A stretch of 64,000 nucleotides of DNA from Halomicroarcula saliterrae (GTDB lineage: Archaea; Halobacteriota; Halobacteria; Halobacteriales; Haloarculaceae): contig NZ_JAMQON010000008.1 of NCBI RefSeq assembly GCF_031624395.1, forward strand, positions 1 to 64,000, given 5' to 3'. Below the pieces are notes generated by a model. It did no database searches and had not been told where the DNA came from. It worked only from the letters and a program-made list of their open reading frames with translations. Positions 31,294 to 40,906 of this stretch are shown piece by piece. The position numbers were made by a program, and so were the translations under genes. Each line of letters opens with the position of its first letter. Within the stretch, counting starts at the first letter, position 1.

Positions 31294-33281
31294 CGGATAT
31301 ATGTATAGGTATCATCATCGGTCAGATGGCCCTCTACTTCCTTCCTAAACCCTGCAATACTATTCACAACTTCAGTGTGATCGGAGTCTACGAGATTTTC
31401 GACGTCTTTGAATGTCGGACGAAGAGTTCCCTTACGGACAAAGTACCCGAGAAAATCTAGTTCATCGTCACTCTCAAAGAACCCCTTTTCATTAGCCTTG
31501 ATTCGCTGTTCAGAATACCGTATGAATTCTTCAGGTGTATTGAGGACTCTCGAAATCAGATCGAGATGATGGGCGCTCACTATGTATGGCGTCTTTCCTC
31601 CTTCCAATAACCGGGTGTACTTAGTGGTCGCTAAATCTCCGTATGTGGTACTCATCACACCGATTGGAAGATACGTCTCTACTTGATGAAAGTCGATGCC
31701 AAGTTCATTCTCCAGAGTTTCATCATCTGTATTCTGAAGATAGTGGATACGGTGTGTTAATTGCGATGCGGCCTTTCCAATCCCCTCCGAGAAATCTTCA
31801 CGGATTGCATCCGGTCTTCCTTGAAATGCCTCTTTAGTGAGCTGCTTTGATTTTACCTCAAAGATTAGTACGGTATCCTCATGTCGAAGAAGTATATCTG
31901 TCTCCAGGTCTCCCAAGTATACACTTGAGCGTATCTCTGTATCTGGGAACAGTTTTTGAACACTATCGATAGACCAATGCTCGATAACGTCTCCCCATAT
32001 CTGGCTTTTGTTGCCTCTGATTTGATCACTAATATCGAAAAGGTCGTGATAGAAGGTGTTCAAGAGCGCATCTGTAAACTGGGTAGGTAGTGGAACGAGG
32101 AACTCTCCTTCACACTTGACTAACGGATGTTTCTCTAGAGGATTCAGTTGGCTATAGGGATTGTTGAATTCGATTTCACCAACTTCTGTACTAATACGAT
32201 TAAGGAACGCATCAAATCGAGCCGGATTTCGTATTCCGGCCCACGCACGTAGCACCTCTTTATCAAACCAGAGCAACCGGGTCGCACTTTCTAGTACGTG
32301 AGACCACTGCATCTTTTCAGCAAAAAGACGTTCCTTGCCGATGCTAGAGCGAGAGAATTTCTCCGCATCGATATCGTCACGTCGTTCCCAGAAACTGCCA
32401 ATAACTCTAAGAACGTCAGCATGATACCAGCGAATAACCTGATAGAGAAGCTTCCTCCTGTGATAAAAGAAATCGAGCATCTGTTTGCTATAGTCGCGTG
32501 CATCGCGGATCTCAAATCCGAACTCCTGTAGCAAGGCGAGATTGAAGGGACTGTACAGCCGCTCCATTGTCTCAATTGAATAGCCTGAATAGAGGTAATC
32601 ACTAGCTGAAATATTTGCCCGTCGCACTGAAGCTCGCACTCTATCTAAGTCATTTACTGGGTCAAATTCGTCGAACTTCTCGCTCACGTCATTGCATGAT
32701 TGGAAAAGGATTCCAAGGAGGTCTATCAGAGAGTGCAACTCAATTCCGTAGAGACTATCGGATGTAATCGATTCTGACGATTCAGTTCCGAACACTTCAG
32801 AGGGGTCTGGATACTGGTCACAGAGACTGATGGATGTCTCTGGTTCAATATGTGAGGAAGACGCAATCCCGACTGCTAGCTTAATCGTCTCAGCTGGATA
32901 CCCGGCTTCAGACCCCAAGTGATCATTCTGAGCCCACATTTCACCCATAGCATTAAACAGATGAAAATATGTCAAAGACGACTTTTGACCCACCGCTTGA
33001 ATCTGTTGGGATAAAGCATCAACCGCTTGCTGTACCTCGATCGATGGGACGTACTCTCGTTGGAAGGAACGACCATTGTGGCGGGCTGCCGTCTTCCTAA
33101 GGTCAAACCACGTAATACCCGAAATAAGCGGCTCTAATTGTGTAGTAAATCCAATCTCTTTGAATGCCTCAATCCCAGCGGTAAGAGTAGTTTCGACCTC
33201 CTGACAGTATTCACAGATACTGATTGAGGGTTGATTATCTTGCGTCGGACTTCCACACAGATAGCATACAGTCTCTTCCAT
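31281..33281 (-). CDS. 666-residue protein with zinc knuckle and C-terminal PD-(D/E)XK nuclease
   Basis: The N-terminus has two Cys-x2-Cys knuckles (CYLCGS, CEYCQE) within 30 residues, probably one zinc ribbon. A long helical region (about 40-400) follows. At about 400-450 it reads NPLEKHPLVKCEGEFLVPLP, a block shared with the 512-residue protein at 38135. The nuclease part (about 470-540) has VYLGDLETDILLRHEDTVLI, then FEVKSKQLTKEAF. The D-x(n)-E-x-K pattern (ETDILL ... FEVKSK) is that of NERD/restriction-type nucleases. It is divergent from the STAND ATPase, with about 300 bases between them. Confidence 0.65.
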   Translation of the reverse strand: MEETVCYLCGSPTQDNQPSISICEYCQEVETTLTAGIEAFKEIGFTTQLEPLISGITWFDLRKTAARHNGRSFQREYVPSIEVQQAVDALSQQIQAVGQKSSLTYFHLFNAMGEMWAQNDHLGSEAGYPAETIKLAVGIASSSHIEPETSISLCDQYPDPSEVFGTESSESITSDSLYGIELHSLIDLLGILFQSCNDVSEKFDEFDPVNDLDRVRASVRRANISASDYLYSGYSIETMERLYSPFNLALLQEFGFEIRDARDYSKQMLDFFYHRRKLLYQVIRWYHADVLRVIGSFWERRDDIDAEKFSRSSIGKERLFAEKMQWSHVLESATRLLWFDKEVLRAWAGIRNPARFDAFLNRISTEVGEIEFNNPYSQLNPLEKHPLVKCEGEFLVPLPTQFTDALLNTFYHDLFDISDQIRGNKSQIWGDVIEHWSIDSVQKLFPDTEIRSSVYLGDLETDILLRHEDTVLIFEVKSKQLTKEAFQGRPDAIREDFSEGIGKAASQLTHRIHYLQNTDDETLENELGIDFHQVETYLPIGVMSTTYGDLATTKYTRLLEGGKTPYIVSAHHLDLISRVLNTPEEFIRYSEQRIKANEKGFFESDDELDFLGYFVRKGTLRPTFKDVENLVDSDHTEVVNSIAGFRKEVEGHLTDDDTYTYIRWLE

Positions 33282-33578
33282 CCCGTTCTAATGCCTGAAT
33301 CTAACTTCTATATTTTCCCATAAAAAGCCAATGAGGGGCCGAGATTTGTACTTGATTGCGTACGTGAATGCATATGAACGTCTTCGTTGAATCCAGTCTC
33401 ATAGACTCCCCTGATTGCCACTGTTCTTATTGTGTTAAGGAAATCGCCAGTACAACGAGCTCCTCACCTATTAGAGGGGGTAATAAACTCTATTCATAGC
33501 TGAAATGCTTACACGGTAGAAAAAATGAAGTACGGCTTACAGAACAATTATTACACTTGAATAAGGATTCTGTCGATA
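33282..33578. promoter_or_regulatory. Divergent intergenic region of the ATPase/nuclease locus
   Basis: A gene-free, AT-rich stretch between the 666-residue nuclease (minus) and the STAND ATPase (plus). It must hold both promoters. AATTATTA about 30 bases before the ATPase ATG at 33579 is a plausible TATA. Confidence 0.35.
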
Positions 33579-36500
33579 ATGTGTCTTTCCCGCCTGAAGG
33601 AGGTGATACTCAGGTACACAACCTTCGGCGGGGAACTCGATTTTCCAAGATTTCTCTTCAGACGTGGGCTTGCAGCCATCGGGGGCCTATTCGCACTACG
33701 CATGGCCCTTGTCGGTCCACAGATTCCCGAGACGGACATGGCGATAGGAGTACTTGCCATTCTGTTCATCGTCAGCCTCGTTCTTATGTTCTACTTCATC
33801 CGGAACACCGTCCAGTATACAATGAAAGAAGAGATACGACAATTGCGAGGGATATTGGCCACCGGAATCACCTATCTCCTCCTCAGTGTAATCGTGGTAA
33901 TCACCCTCTATCCGCTGCTGAATATCCTTCGCCCAAAACCCTTCAGCTATTCCTCGACTGAAATTGCCGCTGGACTCAACATCGCGAGTTACGCCGCTCT
34001 TCTGACTATCATCGCCAACAGGAGCACTCTGAAATCTGAATACCTAAGTCTTCAAACCATAAAAAGCCGCTTTGCGGAGGAGACAAATCAGGCCCTGAAC
34101 CGAATACAGACCAATATTGATGGTATCGGTCACATCGAACGGCCAGAAACCGCCCGGGCAGCAGATCTGCTTTCCAACGGCGAGAACGTTATAGTAACCG
34201 GGGAAGGAGGCGTCGGTAAGAGCGGAGTTCTTGCTGGCGTAAGGGAAGAATGGGAGGAAGATGTCCTGATCATCGATTCTAGTACCCATTCGGCAGTCCG
34301 GAACCAAACCGAACTCTCGACCGCTCTCGGATTCGACAACGGGATACAACGGCCTATCAAGCAACTCGCCGTCGCCAACCACATCCTCCTTATCATCGAT
34401 CAGTTGGACGATATTGATCGTGAGGCTGGCAATGTCTATCAGGACTTCATTCTGACTGCCGCAGACCTCGACAACGTCGCCGTCGCATTCGCCTGCCGCA
34501 ATCACGACCTCACCGTTCGACGGGAGTACGAATCACTGGACAATGCTGAATCGTTTACAACCCGCCTGACCATTGGCTTACTTCGAACAACAGACGCAGA
34601 AGAGCACGTTCAGGACCTGATCGGGGAATCACCGAGCGACGACCTCATCCAAATCGGCCGGAAAATCGAGAACCTCGACATCATCGCTCAGCTCGCTAAG
34701 GACGGTGTCGATTTCAGCGGCATCAGCGGTGAAATTTCGCTCTGGGACAAGTTCCGGGAGCAGCTTGGCCGCGAGGATCACCCGGACGACGGGGCACGGA
34801 CCGGCGACGACATCATCGAACGACTCGTTGAGTACGCCGTCGACGCGATAGAGGACCAGTCCGACGGACTCAACATATTCACCGTCGGCACCAGCCAGGA
34901 CTGGATCGACCAACGATTAATAAACAGGGGCGTCATCGAACAATCAACCGACCGACCGGGCAACCGTAAGTACCGTTTCCGCCACCTCGACTTCCAACGG
35001 TACCTCTACGCCTGGAACGCCGTGCAGGACAACAGGCCCATCCAAGAAGTCACATCTCGACTTGATGAACGGCTGGGCAAAGACATCTTCCGATTCATGC
35101 TAGTGCTCTACATGCAGAGCGACGGCGACATGGCCAACCAGATTGGCGACATTTCAGTCGACTCTGACACCACCGACCACGCCCGACAGTACCTCGAAGA
35201 GATGCTTGACGACGAAACGGGCCTCGGCGACTACACCGCGAAGACGATTCTGGACGAGATCAAGACGTGGGATATCTCCGGGAACGACGAATTCGCAGGT
35301 CTCATACTAGACAACCTCCAGGACCGTGATACACTCTACAACTATTTTTTCGATAGTAACACCCACATATCTTGGGCAGAAGCTCTCCACGACCGGGGCG
35401 ACTACACCGACCCTCCTAAAATCCTATTCAGTTACCTCCGCGAGCTCGCACCATACCATCCCGAAATCGTGGCCGAAATCGTTCGGGACATCCAGACTAA
35501 CGATCGCCACTCGCTCGGCTTGGTCGTCACGGTGATCCGCGAACTACCGTTCGACGTAGCGGCGGACCTCGTCGATGTAGTTCAGGCCTCCGTCACGCAA
35601 ACGCCATCCGACTGGCACGACACCCAAGCAACCAGACTTCTCCAAGATCTCATTGAAGCCGGTGAAACCAGTGCGGGTCTGGACCTACTCGATACACTTC
35701 TCCAACCGCGCCATCCCACTGATGACGAATACAACAGGGCCCAACCCGTCACCCGCCTCTACAGTCTGGAATCCGTATTGAACGAAACCCTTGACACACT
35801 CGTTGAAGCAGAAGGAGAGAACGCGATAGATGTCCTTGAATCACGCCTTCGGGAAGCAGTCGTAATAGAATCCGAGATTCAGGACAAGGACATCAACGCG
35901 ATCGTGGGGCCAATAACGACCAACATCGTGGGCTCAGACCTGTCGAACCAGAGCCAAACCTCCCTCAAAACCTTGCTCATCGGAGCACATTGCGGAGCGT
36001 TAGACCATTGGTTTGACCAGAACCCTGCGGACGAGTCGCACCACGACCTCGTCGAACGCTACCTCGGCGACATTACCCTGTTTCGACGGCTTGGACTCTA
36101 TGTGCTCAAGGAGCACAAGGATCACTACCCCCGTCTTGTAACTGCCGAACTCCTTGATGCATCCAACTACAAGGAGGTATGGATCAAAGAGGACTTCCTC
36201 CGCCTCCTCCGCGACGGGTTTACCGTCCTGTCTGAGGAAGACCGACTCCACGTCATCGAAATAATCACCGACGTCCCCACCCGTGACTCAATCGACGAAG
36301 CCGCTGAACAGCGAAGTAAACGGTTCGACGACTGCACGGAGGACGAACTTGCGGAAGCTGAGATAGCCCGATGGGTCCGCGACCGACTCTGGCTGATTAG
36401 GGACCACCTCCCGGACGATCATGCGCAGCACCTGAACACCCTCATCGACGAGTACGGTGAACCGGATGATGTCCTCTCGTTCGTCAAGACCAGTGGCGGA

Positions 36501-38087
36501 TTCGTCTCACAAGAAAGTCCACTCCCTGAAGAGGAATTCAGCGAGATGCCTCCTAGCGACCTCATCGATTACTGCATCGACGAACCCTTCGAGACGACTG
36601 GCTGGGAAGGACGCGAATCCGGGGCTGGTGGGCTCTCCGAGATCAGTCCACGAGGACTCGCTGAATCCGTTATTCCACGCATTCTTGAAGAGGTCACCGC
36701 GTTCCAAGACGACATACCCCGGTTACAGGATGCCCCTTCGATATACGTCAGCGAACTCCTCCGCGGATTACGAATGAAGATCGACGATAACCCCGATTAC
36801 ATTCCCTCCGACTTTCCGTGGACACCGTTCATCGATCTCTGCGAGGCCGTTGCCTCGAACCCCGAGGAATGGTCCGAATCGGCTCGGATGAACGTCGCAC
36901 GACTCTTCCGCGAGGCGTACAGCATAGACTCAATCGAATCTATCCACGCCCACAACGATAAAATCAAGCAAATCCTCTTTGTCCAGCTCGACGACCCCGA
37001 TCCAACCGATGAAAGAGAACACCCTCCGGAGGGATACGCCGGCTACAACGACCCCGCACACGTGGCAATAAATTCGGTCCGACCGCTCGCCCTTGGGGCC
37101 ATCCTTATGTATTCATACCGTCGAGCCAACCAGCAGGGCTACGAGGGATACACCGAGGAGCAGAAATCTGGCTTCGAACCAGATGTCCGCGAACGAATCG
37201 AGAATATAATGCAGAAAGAATCTCTTTCTTCGCGTGCAACCCTCGGACGCTGGCTGAACACCATCTGGAGCTTCGACCACAACCTCGTACTCGACAACTT
37301 CGACAAATTATTCCCCCGTAACCAGACCCACCGCGCGAAGAAAATGTTCTCCGCCACCTGGGATGCCTACCTCGGATACAGTCGCCCGCATGAAACATTA
37401 TTCGACCACCTCCGCCCCTGCTACCTCCACGGCATCGACATGCTTGTCGCTGGCGAGAACACAGCTATCCACGGGGTTGAACGTGGACTGGCAGCCCACC
37501 TACTTAACGCCTACCTCAACGGGTATGATGAACGTGATGACCGTCAAAGTCTCCTATCCTACCTATACGATAAGGAAGAACCGGAGCTAGCCCGACAGGT
37601 GGCGTGGCAGCTCTGGCGCTGGGGAAAAGATAAAGAAGAGATTCGTGAAGACTGGGACAAAGTCCAGACACTGTGGGAACAACGGATTACGCAGGTTGAT
37701 GATGCGGGCGCCTATGCCGTGGAATTCCAATGGTTCGTCGAGTGGCTTCCCCTAATTTCGGAGCGGACTGCGTTCGAAGACATAGCGCCCTTGATTATCG
37801 ACACAGCCCCGTTCATCGCGCGTGAGAGACGGGCATGGGAGACTGTCGAATCATACTTGGAGGAATATGCCGAGGCATATCCCGGTCTGGTCGTTGAGGT
37901 ATATGATTCACTCATGGAAGAAGAAACTCGGCCGAATTGGATTTCGTTCACCGACACTACCGCAGCCATTCTTGAACATGGCCTTGACGAGGATCCTGAA
38001 ACGAGGCGAACTGCGCTAGACATCGCTGAGGACTATTTCAGCGATGGGGACGATACCGCAGAACAGTTTTTGGACGATCATACATAG
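33579..38087 (+). CDS. Giant membrane-anchored STAND/NACHT-like ATPase
   Basis: A 1502-residue protein. Four hydrophobic helices occupy residues 28-150 (LAAIGGLFALRMALVG; AIGVLAILFIVSLVLMFYFI; ITYLLLSVIVVITLYPLL; AGLNIASYAALLTIIANRS). A P-loop follows at 207-216 (TGEGGVGKSG), with Walker B at 268-280 (HILLIIDQLDDID). The NTPase core continues to about 500 with KYRFRHLDFQRYLYAW, like the winged-helix part of STAND proteins. Residues 500-1500 are helical repeats with many short amphipathic helices, a likely sensing array. The predicted mode is oligomerisation on ligand binding and action through the membrane segment. Both neighbouring genes encode nuclease-type proteins. Immune-type function is inference; the NTPase assignment is good. 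Confidence 0.7.
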   Translation: MCLSRLKEVILRYTTFGGELDFPRFLFRRGLAAIGGLFALRMALVGPQIPETDMAIGVLAILFIVSLVLMFYFIRNTVQYTMKEEIRQLRGILATGITYLLLSVIVVITLYPLLNILRPKPFSYSSTEIAAGLNIASYAALLTIIANRSTLKSEYLSLQTIKSRFAEETNQALNRIQTNIDGIGHIERPETARAADLLSNGENVIVTGEGGVGKSGVLAGVREEWEEDVLIIDSSTHSAVRNQTELSTALGFDNGIQRPIKQLAVANHILLIIDQLDDIDREAGNVYQDFILTAADLDNVAVAFACRNHDLTVRREYESLDNAESFTTRLTIGLLRTTDAEEHVQDLIGESPSDDLIQIGRKIENLDIIAQLAKDGVDFSGISGEISLWDKFREQLGREDHPDDGARTGDDIIERLVEYAVDAIEDQSDGLNIFTVGTSQDWIDQRLINRGVIEQSTDRPGNRKYRFRHLDFQRYLYAWNAVQDNRPIQEVTSRLDERLGKDIFRFMLVLYMQSDGDMANQIGDISVDSDTTDHARQYLEEMLDDETGLGDYTAKTILDEIKTWDISGNDEFAGLILDNLQDRDTLYNYFFDSNTHISWAEALHDRGDYTDPPKILFSYLRELAPYHPEIVAEIVRDIQTNDRHSLGLVVTVIRELPFDVAADLVDVVQASVTQTPSDWHDTQATRLLQDLIEAGETSAGLDLLDTLLQPRHPTDDEYNRAQPVTRLYSLESVLNETLDTLVEAEGENAIDVLESRLREAVVIESEIQDKDINAIVGPITTNIVGSDLSNQSQTSLKTLLIGAHCGALDHWFDQNPADESHHDLVERYLGDITLFRRLGLYVLKEHKDHYPRLVTAELLDASNYKEVWIKEDFLRLLRDGFTVLSEEDRLHVIEIITDVPTRDSIDEAAEQRSKRFDDCTEDELAEAEIARWVRDRLWLIRDHLPDDHAQHLNTLIDEYGEPDDVLSFVKTSGGFVSQESPLPEEEFSEMPPSDLIDYCIDEPFETTGWEGRESGAGGLSEISPRGLAESVIPRILEEVTAFQDDIPRLQDAPSIYVSELLRGLRMKIDDNPDYIPSDFPWTPFIDLCEAVASNPEEWSESARMNVARLFREAYSIDSIESIHAHNDKIKQILFVQLDDPDPTDEREHPPEGYAGYNDPAHVAINSVRPLALGAILMYSYRRANQQGYEGYTEEQKSGFEPDVRERIENIMQKESLSSRATLGRWLNTIWSFDHNLVLDNFDKLFPRNQTHRAKKMFSATWDAYLGYSRPHETLFDHLRPCYLHGIDMLVAGENTAIHGVERGLAAHLLNAYLNGYDERDDRQSLLSYLYDKEEPELARQVAWQLWRWGKDKEEIREDWDKVQTLWEQRITQVDDAGAYAVEFQWFVEWLPLISERTAFEDIAPLIIDTAPFIARERRAWETVESYLEEYAEAYPGLVVEVYDSLMEEETRPNWISFTDTTAAILEHGLDEDPETRRTALDIAEDYFSDGDDTAEQFLDDHT

Positions 38088-38134
38088 TTCCGGCCTATAT
38101 CTTTCACCCCTCATGTCTACATTTTACCTACAAT

Positions 38135-39673
38135 CTATTTCTTAATATTTTGTAAATGTGATTTGTCATTGAATCGCTCGCTGATGTAGATTGTGATAAT
38201 GTCTTTCTTCGCTGCTTCTTCTACGCCCTTACGAAATTCTTCACTGGTTCGGTAGTTGTCAAAGTAGAACGCCCAGTATTCCCGCTCGCTGAATCCCCAC
38301 ACCGGCATATTGCCCTCGTATCCGGTCCGCCAGATCAGGAATTCGTCGAACAGATTTGCCTCGTCCTCCTGAATGAGTTGGTAGAGGTCGTAGAGTGTGA
38401 TGACCACTATCCGTTCATGCTCTGCGATGTGGTCGTGGATATCGCCCATTCCCAATTGTTGATCCGCCCGCGCATTACCAGAGTACAACGTGGGAAGAAA
38501 TCCGTCAAGAATGACTATGCCGCCTGTATCAATCTCATCGGAGTTCTTGTTGCCGGTAAGATTATATACCAAACCGAATTCATCATCGAGACCGTCAACA
38601 TAGTCTAAGGCGTTCTCTATCTGATCGACAGCCTGAGTCACCTTCTGTGTAAATCGATTCTTGATAATCTCTACACGGTTCGGAATCTTCCGAAAAATCG
38701 GATGGGACTTTATTTCAACCACCCAATATGAATCCTCAAAAAAGAGTAGCCCATCTGCTTCTCCAGGATTGGGATCGTGGATATACTCGAACTCCTTGAC
38801 GAAGTTTCGACAGGGTATCTGTTGTAATAGTTCTTGAGCTAGTTCCTCAACGACACCGCCCTTCTCTTTGTTTTCTACTTCCTGTACCTGCTTGAACTGC
38901 CCAACGAATTCCTCAATACGGTACTGTGCTGTAGTCAACAACACTTCAGGGAAGGGGACAACGATCTCACGCTCCTTCACCCCTTTTACTTGGAAAACAG
39001 GATTCGAAAAGAAGTCCAGCGAAGAATCATCTCCCGAATATGAGAGGAAATCAAGAATATCCTGAGCCTTTTCGATTCGCTCCTGATGTCGGCTTGGATC
39101 AATAGTTGGATCGTCAGGTAGAGTCCCCTCTACGAATGACTTAATTATCTCCTTTCGACTGAGTGTGACCCTCCGATTCCACATCTGCTGAAACTGCTTG
39201 CTCGGTTCTTCGATATTCGAGAAATCAGCGTAGTCTTCTTTCGATTTGAACCGGTTCAAATCAGACAGGATCGGCTCGGACTCCTCCAAGATTGTATCTC
39301 GAATTAATGCTTCGAACGAGAGGAGATCAGAAATGGCAAATTCATCCTGATTGGATAGTGGCTCCTCGAGATGACTATATCGGAATAGTAGATATCCTTG
39401 GAAATCTTGAGGGTTGATATCCTCTGGAAGTGTAAGCAGCGACTCTTTGAACCTTTCCTCGAAATCGAGATTGGTGTCCTCTGCTCTCGATTGCTTTTGA
39501 CCGGCAAACTCTCTGATTTCGGCTACATTGAGTTTCTCTTGATTGAATTCGCTATTCGAAATGCGGTTGGCAAAATATTGTCGTATCACTGGACGTCGTT
39601 CGGTGTTGTATCGTCCCAGAGAAGAGATATAGCGGAGGTTCTTTCGAAAAATATCCGAACTCATTGTATCCAA
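38135..39673 (-). CDS. 512-residue protein with C-terminal PD-(D/E)XK nuclease, related to the 666-residue one
   Basis: The N-terminal 200 residues are helical, with the conserved stretch FEERFKESLLTLPEDINPQD. A block at about 225-250 reads DFFSNPVFQVKGVKEREIVV, then PFP, matching the NP...K...VPLP block of the 666-residue protein. The nuclease part (about 295-350) is EADGLLFFEDSYWVVEIKSH, i.e. a D-x(n)-E-x-K active site. It converges on the STAND ATPase gene with 47 bases between stop codons. The sequence is AT-rich for a haloarchaeon. It lacks the N-terminal zinc ribbon of its relative. Confidence 0.65.
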   Translation of the reverse strand: MDTMSSDIFRKNLRYISSLGRYNTERRPVIRQYFANRISNSEFNQEKLNVAEIREFAGQKQSRAEDTNLDFEERFKESLLTLPEDINPQDFQGYLLFRYSHLEEPLSNQDEFAISDLLSFEALIRDTILEESEPILSDLNRFKSKEDYADFSNIEEPSKQFQQMWNRRVTLSRKEIIKSFVEGTLPDDPTIDPSRHQERIEKAQDILDFLSYSGDDSSLDFFSNPVFQVKGVKEREIVVPFPEVLLTTAQYRIEEFVGQFKQVQEVENKEKGGVVEELAQELLQQIPCRNFVKEFEYIHDPNPGEADGLLFFEDSYWVVEIKSHPIFRKIPNRVEIIKNRFTQKVTQAVDQIENALDYVDGLDDEFGLVYNLTGNKNSDEIDTGGIVILDGFLPTLYSGNARADQQLGMGDIHDHIAEHERIVVITLYDLYQLIQEDEANLFDEFLIWRTGYEGNMPVWGFSEREYWAFYFDNYRTSEEFRKGVEEAAKKDIITIYISERFNDKSHLQNIKK

Positions 39674-39932
39674 TCTGACGGACCAGCAGAATAAATATAT
39701 GTGATTATTGCTTTCATGGACTGCTCATACCTTCTGCTGCGAGCAGACTGACGAGTTTATTATCTTGGGAATAGACATTTGGCATCTCAAGCGACACTAG
39801 AGTACGGCTTTCGATCTGTGCTGGTAACTCTAGGAGGACGGACCCTTTCCAGGTGATAGCAAGAAGTTAGTCCTTTCTACGGATCCCGCAAAAGGTGGAT
39901 AACTTATACACTCGGTTGAGGCCGCAAGAAGT
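39674..39932. other. Short gene-free stretch before the recombinase pseudogene
   Basis: No gene was seen. The region separates the nuclease gene from a serine recombinase and could contain the recombinase's site, but no inverted repeat typical of a res site was recognised. Confidence 0.3.
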
Positions 39933-40738
39933 ATGCCCGAGATCGGCACCTACGCCCGTGTCTCAACGACAGACCAGGACCCACAACGACAGCTCGACGA
40001 ACTTCGAGAGTTTGGCAAAAACACGTATGACGAGCCAGAGATCCACACCTACGCAGATATCATCAGCGGGACTGAAACACAGCGTGGTGAAGAGTACCAG
40101 CGACTCCGTGTAGATATTGAAGACGGACCCTGGACGTCGTCGTTGTCCACGAACTCTCACGTCTTTCTCGACTCGGCGCCGGCGAAATCCACGGGTTCCT
40201 CGAGTTCTGTCTGAGTCACGAAACTGGCGTTCAAGATCTGGAAGTCGGACTGGAAATTAGCCTTGAGGATGGCCTCGTTGACAGAGCGGTGAGTCAGCTT
40301 ATCGCCGGTGTGATGGGTGACCTCGCCCGGGTTGAGCACAAACAGAAGCTCCGTCGGATTCAATCCGGTATCGACGCTGCAAAAGAGGCTGGCCGATGGA
40401 CTGGACGGCCCCCAGCTGGGTTCGATGTCAAAGACGGCTATCTCCAGGTCAACGCCGATGAGTTCCTGACTATTCGACGCGCGCTCGAACGCATTGAGCA
40501 AGGCTATACCTATGCTGACGCAGCTGATGGAACACGTGTCGCGGAATCAACGTTGCGGGTCCTCTATGACGACCGCCGTGACCTCTACTTCTACGCTGAA
40601 GCTGAAGACGAGCGCCTCCAAGCCGCCGCAGAAGAACTCGAGGCACTAGAGAAGCCGGATATTCCCGATGATACGAGTCTCCCCAGGCAAGAAATTCGAA
40701 CTATCGTTCGCGATGAAATCTACCGCTATCAGCAGTAG
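39933..40738 (+). pseudogene. Serine recombinase (resolvase/invertase type) with a one-base frameshift
   Basis: The first frame from 39933 opens MPEIGTYARVSTTDQDPQRQ, the catalytic serine block (Ser11), and continues to IEDGPW near base 40128. The reading then shifts and continues as VVVVHELSRLSRLGAGEIHG and QLIAGVMGDLARVEHKQKLR, and RRIQSGIDAAKEAGRWTGRP, all standard resolvase blocks. The end has an HTH-type region with a KPDIPDDTSLPRQEIR tail. A single missing G in TGG(G)AC near 40128 restores one frame of about 267 codons. So this is a recently inactivated or mis-sequenced recombinase. It lies directly next to the ATPase/nuclease locus. Confidence 0.8.
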
Positions 40739-40906
40739 TTAGGCAAACCTGCAAACTGTGCGATAACCCTCCGCATCGCATATTCATAGGAATAATGTTA
40801 TTAACTAAATCAAAATATATTATTAGAATTGATGCTGCTTTGGGCATATATTAACAGCCAGTTTAATAATTCTGGGCTGTCCAGGATGAGAGACGAGACG
40901 ATTGCA

